This document shows, piece after piece, positions 8,931 through 20,639 of a stretch of 29,694 nucleotides of DNA. The notes below the pieces were generated by a model. The model did not search any database, was not told the origin of the DNA, and was given only the letters and a program-made list of their open reading frames with translations. The translations under genes were made by a program, and so were the position numbers. Source of the stretch: Gnetum montanum (Eukaryota; Streptophyta; Gnetopsida; Gnetales; Gnetaceae); assembly GCA_015680685.1 (NCBI GenBank), contig MNCI01003377.1, positions 142,512-172,205 on the forward strand, written 5' to 3'. Positions within the stretch are counted from its first letter, which is position 1; each line of letters starts with the position of its first letter.

Positions 8931-11544
8931 ATCAAGGGACTTCCAGGATTAGAGAATTTCCTGGGAAGGTGGCCTACCTTGATCCAGTCAGTAACGGTAT
9001 GTGTTAACATAACTGTGTGCGTTGAACTCTGTTGTTGCTTTGAAGGGAGCTCCAAAGTCTTATTTGATGGAGGAACATTCAGAGGCTCAATCGCTTGTGG
9101 TTGTGAGAGCTTGTTTGGGTTATTGGTTCTGAAGAAAGGTCTTCTCTTTGTACGGTTTTCAGAACCAGCAGTGGGTTGGAGGTTTATGGTTCTCATAGCA
9201 TTGCGTTGTTGTGGTTGAGTGGGGAGTTTCCCTTGCATTGCTGGAGCAGGTGGTAATGGAGCTATCGGTGTGAGAGTTGCGGATGGATTCGGAGGATGGT
9301 ATGCATGTGGTGTGTCTCTCCCAGGAGAAGGAGTCCTATAATACTCCCAAGCTTGGTAGTGATGTGGTGGTGTCACATGACCAACAGAGTCATGTGGAGA
9401 GATTGGTTGCTGCATGTAATAGCCATATGGATCCGATTTTCGGGAAGGGTATTTTTGCCTAGGTGGTGGCATCCCCCATGACTATGAGTATTTCCATTGC
9501 TGGTGTTGCTCAATAGGTTGTGGTGGAGTTCCACTTGGATAATATGTTAATGGTTGGTGGAACTGCCTCGGGTTACCTTGGGGATAAGGTAATCGACAAG
9601 GTGCTTACCATTTATTAGTCTTGGGTTTAGTGCATACACCCAAGACTCTTGTAGATGTGAGATTATTGGGAAACATCCCTTAGGATGGTCATATTGGCAT
9701 ATCTCACATCCACCATCATTGTTTGTATCAGAATCCACAACCTCTTCGGTGATAGCCATTTTACCCTTACCTTTGTTACGTGCATGGTCCAAATCCCTCT
9801 TCTTTTTCTTATCATGGTCACTACTTCCCTCCTTAGACTCCTCTACAATTTTTAAAATGGTTTCAAATCTACTATCTAATGAGTTCCACATCTGATCTAC
9901 CTTATCCGACACTTCTGTTAATTTCTAAACCGGCAAGGTTTTCCTACTCATCAACTCTTCGAGTGGTGACTCATCTTTCTCTTCATAGAATCTCACTCCC
10001 CTCTTCTGGAGGGAAGGATCATGGTTATACTCTTCTACGCTTTCTCTCTTGCGTAGTTCTCCTTCTTCCTTAGCTACTTGCTCAAAAAATCTATGAATCT
10101 AATGGGACCTAAGCTTAGATAATCTCCCATGGGCATATGTTCCAACGGTTCTCCTAGTTTCATGCCTAAGTCCATCTACGAGATGGCGTAGTTGATCCTG
10201 CTGCGAGTAACCATGGCCTGGGCAACGATGTAACAATGTATAATAATGGCCCATGGTAGCATCCAAGGATTCATGAGTTCCCTGCTTCCATCCCTAGATT
10301 TTTTTTTTGCAAGTTGGACACTCGAGAGTACGTTTGATACTTATCGTTAAACAGTTCTAGCATCGTACTCCACCTCCTAATGATTTCCAGTTCTAAGGAC
10401 TGGTGCCAGCTTTTCGCTTCTTTTATGAGTGTCCTTGGAAACAACTTTAACTTTTGCCACTCATTTTCAATTTTCTGCAAGGAATAGGCATCGTGAAATG
10501 CCTGTAAGTGGTTATGTGGATCAGCGTTGTATCCCCCCTCAAATCATGGGATATTATTCATGTCTAGTCTCTTGATCCTTCTATCTTTTTGGTGCCTTGT
10601 AGGTATTTTAACAGCCTCCATGATGTCTAACATGCTTCGGGTTGCAAGTAGGGGTTCTTCGTTGTTATTTCTTTCATAGCATCTATGATGTCTACATGGT
10701 TCCCTACTTTCCCTTCTTTCATGCCTTGATTCTCTATAGTACCCTCATCCTCGCACTTGACTCTCTCGTCGAGGTCTCTCATTTTACTTACCCTTATCCT
10801 CATGGTTATGTTCCTTATGATTGTGTCCTGATGTTGAAGGAGAGGGTGAATGTGATGATGAAGGGGAAGATGAAGGAGAACCATCACCATGATGATGTTC
10901 CCTACCTTCTCTTTAGTGGCCCTGGCCCTGATCGTGATGACGATTAGAATGTTCATCCTTGTCATGTGTTTGTGTTCCCTCGTTGAACACTTGATGTTTG
11001 TGGGGATCAAAACTAGGGTTGTGAATCATGGAGCGCAGGTTCTGATACACCACCTCCTAACCATTGTTAGGAGGGGGAACATCATTTTGTGGAGAACCTA
11101 TGAAAACAGGTTCACCACCCTCAATTTTGTTTAAGACGGGTGAAGCATTATGGGGGCCTTTGCCGTTCAACGATGTGTGATATCTCTCCTGTTGCAAATC
11201 CTGTTGACGTTGCACTTCTATGGGATGGTAGTCCCTTGCATTGTAATCACATGCAACATACTCAGTGTATAATTGTGACATGCCTATTCGTGCAAGGGCA
11301 TGAAGGAGCATGTTGGGGCTACTCTATCTGGAGGCAATACTATGTTATCCTTCAAGTCTCCTCAATGAAGTTGTTCATCTTGATGGAAGACAAAGGTAAA
11401 GTTGGGTATATATTTATCATGATGAATATATACCACACTGAATTGTTGAGGAAATGGCAGTTCTTGGTTATGTGTGTTGTGTCGCTGACTATCTCTTGTG
11501 TTGTTCCTAGGCGGTGAGGTGCTCTTGTTCGAAGAAGAAGACAT
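8931..11544 (-). pseudogene. Retrotransposon Gag relic, family A
   Basis: Gag forms the cytoplasmic virus-like particle and packages element RNA. In minus-strand order there is a Ser/Thr/Asn-rich start (MSSSSNKSTSPPRNN, ATG at 11542-11544, about 130 bp after the primer site), then a Gln/Tyr-rich part (11057-11311), then an Arg/His/Ser/Pro-rich part (about 10640-11010). The capsid-like core (about 10100-10600) contains LQAFHDAYSLQKIENEW and KLKLFPRTLIKEAKSW. A Lys/Glu coiled region follows, then a zinc-knuckle-like CEICQYDHPKGC near 9690, then a Pro-rich linker (8931-9472). The frame is broken at least by a stop after DMNNIP (TGA where W is likely), a frameshift near 10280, and stops near 10100 and 9925. 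The core is clearly homologous to 23650-24170 in element B. Confidence 0.85.
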
Positions 11545-11672
11545 TTTAGTCTTGTTCGGTGTGCAATTTACCGTTATGTTATTTTTCTCTTGATTAACTC
11601 TAAGGGTTCGTTTAAGCTTCCCAATGATGTGAATGATTTCCTATGTTCTACGTAGTGCACAAACAACTAAGT

Positions 11673-11689
11673 CCCCGACAATGGTGCCA
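11673..11689 (-). other. Primer-binding site, tRNA-Asp type
   Basis: One base inside the 5' LTR the minus strand reads TGGCACCATTGTCGGGG. It differs from TGGCGCCGTTGCCGGGG, the complement of the plant tRNA-Asp 3' end, at three positions, all G-to-A or C-to-T. It sets the element's direction and identifies 11691-12471 as the 5' LTR. Confidence 0.88.
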
Positions 11690-12399
11690 ATGATGAGTGG
11701 CGAGGTACCCCTACACTCAACCATATCAATATGAGCATGCACACACAATCCAGTCAAACTCCAAGGACTAAGTGCTTATGCACCTTATGGAACACTTAAG
11801 GTTAATCAATCGTTGTCTTCCCAAGCTTACTTGTATTTGTCATGGTTGTATGGTTAAGTAATCTTGAGGTATGTGATTTTTATGTCTTTTATCTTTTTAT
11901 CGCCTATGCTAAGAGGAGAAAGGGTGAAGAGACTAAGTAACTAACTTTCACTAACTAAGCTCTAATCGTCCTAGCATTAGTATCCGTTCCCACTTGCTGT
12001 ACACACCCTAAACTAGTGCAACACTACTAGGATTACCAAATGCTATTCATTACTGGGTTACCAAGCATAGTGCACATGCTCAAAGCGGTCGTACTAAATG
12101 AACTTAACTAGGAGAGTTGAGGGTTGAGAGAGATTTAATTATCTAAGAAAGCATTTAAACATTTAATAGTAATTAAATCCTATTTAGCTTAGTCCGTGTG
12201 CTGCAAGGTTTATCAGAAAGTTCGTCTTTATTTCTGTACACAAATGTGTGCTCAGGTAGAATTTGCTCGAATAAAGATCCGTTCACTTTGAGACTCCTAC
12301 TATGGGCACATGGAAATTATTCTATCTCTAGAATGGTAAAACTACTAGAGTTTAGCTAAGGGTCTAGATCTAGATGATCTTACAAGGAAAAGCTGCCTC

Positions 12400-12409
12400 T
12401 TATTTATAG
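12400..12409 (-). promoter_or_regulatory. LTR TATA box CTATAAATAA
   Basis: As the 5' LTR copy, this would be the promoter of the element's own transcript. It is identical to the boxes at 6247-6256 and 29525-29534. Confidence 0.72.
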
Positions 12410-12422
12410 ACAAGGTCGGCTA

Positions 12423-12461
12423 CAATATTGTGTACGCGATATCGCGGCCTTTGCGATATCA
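12423..12461. promoter_or_regulatory. U3 GATATCG cluster, three sites
   Basis: CAATATTG at 12423 (a doubly deaminated CGATATCG), CGATATCG at 12437 and CGATATCA at 12454. The first two keep the 14-bp step seen in the other copies, and the third is offset by 17 bp. Confidence 0.45.
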
Positions 12462-12471
12462 CGTCCCATCA

Positions 12472-12476
12472 GTATT
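12472..12476. repeat. Target-site duplication GTATT, right copy
   Basis: This exact partner of 5539-5543 lies directly outside the 5' LTR. Confidence 0.92.
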
Positions 12477-14091
12477 GATGAAATTTCACCATGATAAGAA
12501 GTGTTCATTGTTCATCATGTTTTTGAAAGTAATTTGGACCAATTAAGGTTTTTTCTTCAACCTACTTTTATTGTTCAATTTATGCATGATTGTTTTGATT
12601 CATTATTTTCTACAAAATCAACAACTTAAAAAAGGAAAATTGTGAATGTAAAAGTATTTTAAGGTATTTCACTAATGTATTTGCTAGAAATGATGATAAT
12701 GATAGGGTTTCTACTTACCATGACCAATGGAATTATATCATATGGATCATAGTGTGATTCCATCATGAACTTTGAAGATGATGTTAAGTGGATTGCTAAG
12801 AATACTCATGTATGTTGTTATGTTCAAGAAACATAAAAGATAATATGATACATATAATATAGTGAATACTTGTGTTACCATGGTAAAGAGTTGAGAAAAT
12901 ATTTATAATTTTTCATATGTTTTATAAATATTAGAGTAAAATAATAATAAATACAAGCATCATGATCCCTCATTGGGCTAGGAAAAATGCTCATAATCAC
13001 TCATGTGTGTCATAATCCCTTATGGGATAGGTGTAATGCCATATACAAAAAATAATAATTAGCTTCTAGTCATAGCCTAGATGATCCAATATCATGCTAT
13101 ATAGTTGTGATTTCCTTAGGTATGAATAAATCATCATAGCTTAATGAAACAAAAATGAAATAAATAATTTTAGCATTTTAATATTTAAAGGCATTAATAA
13201 CATAGAATAAAGGGAAAATCATGAGTTTTATTAATTATGAAAACATTGGACTCTGCATCGACTAAACGGTTCTAAGCTACATAAGCAAGATAGCACTCTA
13301 ACAGAGTCTAGTTGTAGTTGTAAAAGTGATAAATTAAAACATGTATAAAATAAAAAGGAAATTAACTTACCCAATGGAAAAGGAGATCTTCACACAAATT
13401 GGATGCTAAAAGCTCAAGGAAATGAAAAATTTACTAAAGGATATGTAAGAGAGATTATCTCAAGTATTTATGTTTCTTACAATATAATGATAAAGGTTCA
13501 TCAATGCCAAGGCATTAATAGAGATACAATAATGCAACCTTGGCTAATTGGAATACATTTTCAGTAGTTAGATCCAAACCTAGTGTTGTAGTAAAGATTT
13601 TTGTAATAGAGATCTTACACAAGCTAATGAGAAACTAAGCCTAGAAATCTTGTAGTCACCAACAACTCCAAGAAAAGAAAAAGTTGATTTTCTTCAAATT
13701 CAAAGAGAAATTATAGATTGTGAGAAGAAACTTCAACAAACTAAGACAAATGTTTTACCAAATGCTAATGAGCATAAAGTGTAAAAATTATGCATGGAAT
13801 AATTAATTAAATGAAAATGAAAATGGAATGTGTATGTAGTATAAAATAAAAATAGGGCAAAAGTGCATGTGGCTGATAGCAAAAGTAATTGAAAAAGAAT
13901 GTAGAAGAAGGATAGATCCAATTTATTAAGAGCTAAATCCAAAAGAAAACACTTGAAACATATCTAGTACATTACTAGAAATAGAAAATTGAAATGGACA
14001 AATCAAAATTATAGAGAAAAAATAATATAAAACCTATAGTGGGAATCCTAAGAAGATGAACTATGGATTATAGATGTTGGACAAGGAGGTG
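12477..14091. other. AT-rich stretch without a recognisable gene
   Basis: Sequence resuming after the element insertion; joined to 5543 it is the pre-insertion site. I see only A/T-rich sequence. One short helical reading appears on the plus strand near 13605-13775 (QANEKLSLEIL, LQIQREIIDCEKKLQQTK) with stops on both sides, possibly an old coiled-coil relic. Confidence 0.4.
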
Positions 14092-14925
14092 TGTTACCCC
14101 ATTCTCTCTTTGATATGTGGGCCTAATGTAGATCTAATAAGGACTCTACAAATTTTAGAGCTAATAGAGAAAAAGTTGGATAAAATTGGTGTGTTGACAT
14201 GATTTCAAAGGGATCTCCATGTGTCAAGAGGATAGCATGAAGGAGATATAAATGCATTAGTAGGGGTAAGAAATAGAAATCAAAAGAGCTTATATCTTTG
14301 ATGGGAAAATAGTTATTTTGTAGAGAAGTTGTGTTCTTGGAAAGATTTTGCAAATCATCTAAATTTCTAGCTAAAGTAAATTATGCTTGGTAGAAATCAC
14401 AATTGGAAGAGTACCAATTAAAGCTAATAAAAAGAAAAATGCTGACCCCTTTTTGTTTAGGGGCATCCTCCTATTTATATGCAAAAAAGCTATGTGGATC
14501 ATGAAGAAATGATGTAATGAGGCCCGCATAACCTTCTGAAAGATTCTAGATAGGAGAATCAACATGTAAATATTTGATGTTAAAAAAAAATGATATTGGA
14601 CATCAAAAGAAAAATTGGTGTGGGATGTTGAGAGGAAAGTGATGCTATATGTCGAAATGAAAATTTTTTCAAAGAGTTGATTAGAATCGATGTAGGAGTT
14701 TATGTCAAATGTCAAAATTAAAAGTCATTGATTAAAAACTAAAAAAGATACTATAGATGATGTAGGGAATTACTTATAGTAAAAGGTAAAGATGAAAACT
14801 AGAGACCATGGTGCAAATGACATGAGACATTAAATCTAGATAGCTGAAAATGAACTTGAGCTAAGAAGTCATAGAATATACTAGAAAATTTGACTTATGC
14901 CAAAAAATTCAAAGTGGTTACAACA
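14092..14925 (-). repeat. Possible solo or orphan LTR, doubtful
   Basis: Read on the plus strand it begins TGTTACCCC and ends TTACAACA (TG...CA). The minus strand has a TATA-like ATATAAATAGGAGG near 14466-14480, about 450 bp in. However, the flanking five bases do not match (AGGTG against CCTAG), no primer site or purine tract adjoins, and there is no second copy in the window. Confidence 0.2.
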
Positions 14926-16722
14926 CCTAGGTAAGTAGGGAATGTACTAACATCGGGGAGTTAACACATCCTATTCTAGGATTCTAAGTATTGATCCCAT
15001 ATAAGACATGGGATCTAAAGAAACATGTTAGAAGGATCTTAAGACATCCAAAAAAACTCAAAAATGTCCTAAGGAGCTTAAGACATGCATGCAAAGCAAA
15101 CATGTGATACAAGAGGTAAAGGGGCAAGTGCGAAAGATATAAATCATAATCAAACAAACTAAGACTATAAACATAGGATACATGGAATACTTTTTGAATG
15201 TAGGGTTTATAATAGACATACAAAATGCCACTAGATGCCTCTTCACTACCACTATGGTGAAACCTTAGAAGCTATACACTCCTTGTAGGGTGAACAATCT
15301 TAGTATCCCACAAGGCTTCCAAGGACATCACAAGGTCAACCAACAAGTTATGATGGTCACATAAGACATACTCACATACCCCTCAAGGTTAATGAAAAAT
15401 TCCAAAAACTCAAAATCCTCAGGTTTTCAATGTAGATCTCCATATAGACCTTACAATAACAATAATATGTAAAAAGATGATTATGAAATCAAATCTACAC
15501 TAATCTAGCTCTCAAATAGATTCAAACACCCATGATACAATAAGAAATAAGTAATGAATCTAATCAACATGCACTTATGCATTAATTAAAATAATTAAAA
15601 TCTTAGTAAAATAATTTTACAAAGGAAATGTAGCTTCGAAGAACAATCTTCCAATCCTTGCAATATCTCATCCAAGAATAAGAACTCCAATGAAATATGC
15701 TATAAAATAATTACACTTAGATTGCTTCGACTGCTTAAAGGATTAGATCTAGGTACTTTTCTTTATATTCTTTACATCATGCAAGTTTCCTGATTTGAAT
15801 TGGAGTTGGAAAAATAGATAAAAATATATATTTTTATATTCTCTAATAGCTAACCTTATCATTGTGCTTCTTCTACAAAGAAGGAAGATAAGATAAAAAG
15901 AGCTAATAGTAGTAAGAATAATAAAAATAAGGCTATGATAAAGAAAGTAAGAAACCTACTTTTGAATAGTGGGAATCACCAAAGGGTGATTATTTAGATG
16001 GTTCCTTCATTGGTAGGTCCATTGAAAGGGTTTTCCCTCTGGGTTGTTCAACTTTCATGGTTAAATTTTGATAAAAAATCTTGTTAAAATAAGAAATAAT
16101 TAATAAAAATTAAAAAGATAAATGACTCAATAAAATATAAGAAACTAAACAAGTTTTTATAAATCAATCCTTCAACAAGAGTGAATTAAACCATTAAAAT
16201 TTGGGCCTTTGAGAGGCTTTCAATGAAAATAGTCTTTTGAGAATCAAACAAGATGTAATGATGAATTTCTAATTTGTACTTGGTAACTAAAACACATTTG
16301 AATTTACTCATTTTGAAACAAGAATACAAGAGTAGTACTTCATATTGGTTTCATCACTTAAAGATCCTTTTACTTGAGCAAAGTTTAATGAAAGTTGAAC
16401 TTTAAGGAGCTTGATTCAATCATAAGAATTTCCTAACATAGAATACTAGAGAAAATGAAAATAGTAAATTGGAATAAATGAGGATTTTTTCCAAAAAAAA
16501 AAGCATCTAACAATTAGTGAATTAATGTAAAAGAAACATTCATCATCGAAGGTAGAAATTTTGAAGTAATGGGAACTAGACTCAGGAATTACCACATTGA
16601 CGTAATCTAATAGCTTGTTCTCCTTAAAAATTTGGATTTATCTACTTCTATTTTTAAGAATAAAAGAAACTAAAGATCCCTCATAAAGAGAAAAAATGGT
16701 ACAGAGAAGTCCAACATCTAAA
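14926..16722. other. AT-rich stretch, nothing recognised
   Basis: There is no LTR pair, coding relic or RNA gene that I can support. The sequence is A/T-rich with many short stops in all frames and very few CpG dinucleotides. Confidence 0.4.
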
Positions 16723-17575
16723 TTAAAGAGCAATAGGTATTCCCTATGCCCAACCATATGAATCACTAGTGTGAATGAATGATCTAGTCAAATTCCATGT
16801 ACTCCTTTTACCTAAGTGGTCTATATCCTTATATAGTGAAAGACATGATTACTCATCATTGTCCTTTCAATCATCACTTGTGTTAACTTATTCATATGAC
16901 TAAGTGTGATTCACGTGTATATTTATTTTTATAATTTTTATCATTTTCTTTATCTATAAAATGATTAAATAAAGGAAGGGTCAAATATTTAATTTTAGTA
17001 ATTAATTAACTAAACTATCCTAAATGTGGAGCATTCATTCCCACTTTCTGTATACATCCTAAACATATACTGACATTACTAGTATACTGAGTGTTTATTG
17101 TTGGGATTGCCAAGTGTTAGTATATTATGCTCAAAATGGTTGTACTCATTTTACTTATGAATTTAGAATGTTAAATTCTTATAGAAAAGAAAGTAAACTA
17201 CATTCAAAGCAAAATACTAGAAAATAAACTTGAACTAATCTAGTTTCTACAATGGATAGAAGGAATCTTGATTTTATTGTTGTTTGTGTAACTATGTCTA
17301 AGTACATATTTCACTCAAATAAAATTTTATACAGTCAATTTAATCTACACTACGACAACTCAGAGGAAAAATTTTGCTAAATTCTATGGAAGAAAACTAC
17401 AAGAGTTTGGCTAAGGAAATGACAAACGGTACCATAAATGTGGTTGGGGTGTGCACTTATATAGGCTTTGGGAGGATTAGTATCAATGTACATGTGCCAA
17501 TGCATCATGAGATGCATCAATAGGGATGCATCGGTAGGGCTATGTTGATGTAGTTTCCTTATTAATGCTTCATCA
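16723..17575 (-). repeat. Old 3' LTR of element C, related to family A
   Basis: The order of landmarks follows the family A LTR at 5544-6304: CCCAACCATATGAAT with CTCAACCATACGAAT, TCATTGTCCTTTCAATC with TCGTTGTCTTCCCAAGC, CATTCCCACTTTCTGTA with CATTCCCACTTGCTGTA, then TTGGGATTGCCAAGTG with TTGGGATTACCAAATG. It ends CATCA at 17575 and is followed by AAACCCCATGAC, the same purine-tract arrangement as at 6305. Heavily diverged, so old. Its left edge is estimated by alignment. The 5' LTR would lie to the right but is not found in the window. Confidence 0.7.
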
Positions 17576-17640
17576 AAACCCCATGACTAATTGAAAACTT
17601 GTACTCAAATGGACAAAAATGTGATTGAGTTTCTTACAAA
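17576..17640 (-). other. Polypurine tract and pol-tail remnant of element C
   Basis: The minus strand reads CATGGGGTTT against the LTR start. Before it comes TTGAGTACAAGTTTTC, a decayed form of the CTCGAGGATGAGTTTTC seen at 6325-6345. This sets the direction of element C and shows its interior continues to the right. Confidence 0.6.
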
Positions 17641-17939
17641 ATTCAGAGAAGTATAGAACTAAATGACTATAATAAATAAAATAACTTTTGAGTACCATTT
17701 TATATGAATACAAATTAGTGTAAGTTACAAATAATTTGGACACTTGAACAAAAATTGATACGTTCTTGTTGAATAGATGAAGATGGGATAAATTATTTTA
17801 TACCATTCTTGGAGGTGAAGGATCTTGTAATGTAGAGGATCCTTTATCACATCCATGATCTACTAGAAGCCTATGCTATCCTATTGTTGTGTCAAAAGTT
17901 ACAAGGCATTAGAAGTACCTTTATCTTTAACTCTTTCCC

Positions 17940-18553
17940 TCATGATTTTTGAATGATCCAAGTTGCTTTACCTAGATGAGCTAACATTGGAATATTCCAT
18001 GGGCACGGTAGTGTAGGAAACATTTCCTTCATGTTGAGAAAGTAGGTTGCAAATTGTTTATGTTTTATGACAAACATACGGAAAAGGTTTTGCAATTCTT
18101 GGTAGTTACTTATTCTCCTAGCCAGGTTCTTAGCAACATTTTTTTGATTAGTGAATTTTCTTTTCAAAAAATCAAGCTCTACGTTGATCATTTACAACTT
18201 CTATTTAGCCTTTTTGTGAAGCTTAAACTTTGCCTCATAGAGGAGGTAAGAGCTAGCCACATCCTTCTCTAATTCTATTCTAGGCCTCTCTAGTATCAAC
18301 ATTACTAAGTTTGCATATCAAAGGTTGACAAGATCCATGTATTTGATCATATCCTTGATCTGCAACTCCTTTAGGTAGATATTTGCTTGATTGTATGCAT
18401 TGAGACCATCAAAGATGGGCTATCATATATCACCTTTTTGTTTGGAGTTGCTGAAGGCTCTTGTTCACCTTCACATTGGCCAACTTGATTTCTTTTTATT
18501 GAACTCCTTGAGAATCTCAACCTAGTCCCTATAGTGGTTTCTAACTTGTTCAT
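17940..18553 (-). pseudogene. Helix-rich coding relic in element C
   Basis: Minus-strand frames in this part read as Lys/Glu/Asn/Leu-rich helical protein. 17940-18191 is open for 83 codons (segments NLARRISNYQELQNLFRMF, KHKQFATYFLNMKEMF). 18371-18553 is open for 60 (RFSRSSIKRNQVGQCEGEQ). The gap between them is readable as SSYLLYEAKFKLHKKAK in a shifted frame. The composition suggests a long coiled coil that extends, with stops, toward 19400. It may be element C's Gag, an extra ORF, or a captured host gene. No zinc knuckle, protease or polymerase motif is seen. I do not recognise the family. Confidence 0.4.
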
Positions 18554-19446
18554 AATTCAGGGCTTTATTCTTCTAGGTAGTGATCTCAATTATAGTATCT
18601 TGGTGAAGGGATTAAACCTTATCTATTGAGAGATTCCTATTTTTTGTAGTCAAACTCCTTAAGTCTAGGTTCACCTTAGTAAGCTACTCCTACTATTGAT
18701 AAATTTGTTGCATCATTTGGTTTTTTTTTGCTTAACATTCTGTAGGTGATGATTATATTGGGTTAGCACCAAATTTTCTTTTTAAACTTGATGAAGGTCA
18801 TGGTTAATGAAATTCACCATTGCTTCTGATAGTGATGCATTAAAGATATTCATTTTCTTAGCATTATTAGCCTTTTGGTATTTCTATTAAGGCTATTGAA
18901 AAGCTTCATCTTTGATGAGTTTTGGCTTGAGAATTGTAGGGTCTAACAAGTGGGCCTAAAGTTCTGCAACCTTGATGGTTAATTGTTAATTACTAATGGT
19001 GATCTTCTCAAGTTGCACATTTTTATTAGGAGCTTTCTTATTGTTTCTAGTAGTTGTGGCTGTATAGTTGATATGTATTTCGAAAGATCAAAGATCTCTA
19101 GAATCAATTATCTAGCTCCAACAAGTTACTTGAATACTTCTATATATTAGGCTACACTCATCCTTCAATTCCCTACTCTTGTTAAAGCTTGTACATATAT
19201 CATGACAAAAAATTCAAGAATAGATGTAGTAGGAGCACTTAGAACTTCTCCAATATGGTCTACCACCATCTCTGATATTGTGTCTTGGCTCTTGTGTGAC
19301 ATAACTAGGACGGTCGCTTCCTTACCTTCTTCTAAAATTACATAGAAGGCTACTTGTTGAACCCTGTAATGCTTCAGTTTTTAACCTTATAAACTCATAT
19401 TTTTATTTTTTTACTGCTTCATCCTATCAAAGATAATCGATTTTAG

Positions 19447-20280
19447 TGATAGAAATTGATAAGCATTAATTTCTTTCTTAAGTTTTATGTATTGCAAGAA
19501 ATCGTGGGAGTAATAGGAATCAACATCAATTATATCGATCATAGTAGCAGATATGATATGGATTGATCACATAGATTTCTATGGAAGAAACATTTCATGA
19601 GGAGATCAAGATATTGATTTGGGTCAAAGGAAGTGATCCAAATCAAGTATCAAAGCTACCATAAATTGCAATATAGTGTGAAAAGGCTTCAATAGATTTC
19701 TATTGAAATTTGTGATACCAATCAATTTCCAAAATGATTATTTCCTAATTATTGTAAATCCTCTTCAGTATAAATAGGAAGCTTATTTATGAATGAAGGG
19801 AGACAAAACTTAGGAGAGAATCCACACCAAATTGAATTTTCTTTTTGTATTAAAATTATTAAGAAAGATCATTGATAGATTATGACAATCAATAACCATT
19901 GATGTTATGAAGGTTGTGAAGTTGTTGCATTATGAAGGTAGCAAAAAAGGGTCATAGAATAGGTGACATCTTCTTTGTAATCTTCTATTATTTATTATAA
20001 ATTCATGTACTTTCAATGTGGTTTAATTAGCTATTTTCATATTTGAACTTAATGTTAGAAGTTAGGATGAGCCCTTCTTGATTTTACTTATTAGTGATAG
20101 TCATAAGTGTGGAGTTTACAATTGAATTAGGATCTAATTGTTATTTGTCTTGATGTTCTTTTGATTTTGGAATCATTCTTGCATAGATACAACTCATGGG
20201 TTAGTCACAGATGAGGTGAAAATCTTATAATAAAGTTAATTATTAAGGTAATTCAACACTAAACTTTTCCTGGGTCATCA
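19447..20280 (+). repeat. 5' LTR of element D
   Basis: The right end is firm (TCATCA, three bases before the primer site). The left end is proposed at TGATAGAAATTG for a TGAT...ATCA pair of about 834 bp, but no second copy is available to confirm it. A TATA box lies at 19769-19778. The sequence does not resemble LTR families A or B. Confidence 0.6.
19769..19778 (+). promoter_or_regulatory. TATA box TATAAATAGG of element D LTR
   Basis: A canonical plant TATA box about 510 bp before the LTR end, followed by a purine-rich segment. It is the probable start region for D's transcript. Confidence 0.55.
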
Positions 20281-20283
20281 ATT

Positions 20284-20300
20284 TGGCACTGTTGCCAAGG
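20284..20300 (+). other. Primer-binding site of element D
   Basis: TGGCACTGTTGCCAAGG against TGGCGCCGTTGCCGGGG differs at four positions, all transitions (three G-to-A, one C-to-T). The ATCA-ATT-TGGC junction is typical of Athila-like plant elements. Confidence 0.85.
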
Positions 20301-20639
20301 AGGTTGGTAGAGTTAATTGTCATCAATGGTTCTATTCATTCTCTAATATTCATTTCATAAATATAGTACTTTTCAACAAGTACAATTTATTTGTCTTTTT
20401 ATTTTATTATATTTTATTTTCTTTTGTTAAGTAGATCTAGAATTGGTTTCTTTTAATTATTTTTCTTGTATTAAGAAATTTAAAAACAAGGAAAAAATGC
20501 AATTCCAAGAATCAGTCCCTCTTATTCCCTAACCTATATAAATTGTTAAGAAATTTACAATTAAGACAATAATTGTGGGATTAATTAAATCAAATTGTAG
20601 AGTCTTAGGATTGGTAGCCCATGAATGTGCTAAAGAAGA

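Larger units (their letters stand above)
5544..12471 (-). mobile_element. Complete non-autonomous Ty3/gypsy-type element, family A
   Basis: A 6,928-bp element on the minus strand, bounded by similar LTRs (761 and 781 bp) and a perfect 5-bp duplication. In its own direction the order is 5' LTR, primer-binding site, gag relic, proline-rich linker, aspartic-protease relic, T-rich tract, about 1.8 kb without convincing coding, purine tract, 3' LTR. I see no reverse transcriptase, RNase H or integrase motif in any frame, and there is too little room for that roughly 2.5-kb block between the protease (ending near 8420) and the purine tract (6312). It would therefore depend on enzymes from another element. 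The LTRs share an identical block of more than 150 bp (about 5646-5820 against 11790-11965), and their differences elsewhere are mainly transitions, indicating a moderately old insertion. Confidence 0.93.
11691..12471 (-). repeat. 5' LTR of the complete family A element
   Basis: It matches 5544-6304 and has the same TGAT...ATCA ends. It is 20 bp longer, owing partly to an altered U3 start with three GATATCG-like sites and partly to a small TCTAGA duplication near 12365. Transitions dominate the differences from its partner (for example GCACATGC for GCACGTGC). An AATAAA signal is kept on the minus strand at 12227-12232. Confidence 0.93.

Noticed and set aside
8979-9481. Plus-strand frames overlapping the protease and linker region
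   Set aside because: They are antisense shadows of the minus-strand gag-protease relic, which shows recognisable motifs.
10642-11517. Plus-strand frames of 80-125 codons over the gag N-terminal region
   Set aside because: The opposite strand carries the Gag homologous to element B. The plus frames have no support.
14371-14715. 114-codon minus-strand frame
   Set aside because: No recognisable domain, odd composition rich in Phe, Ile, Leu and Ser, and no related sequence in the window.
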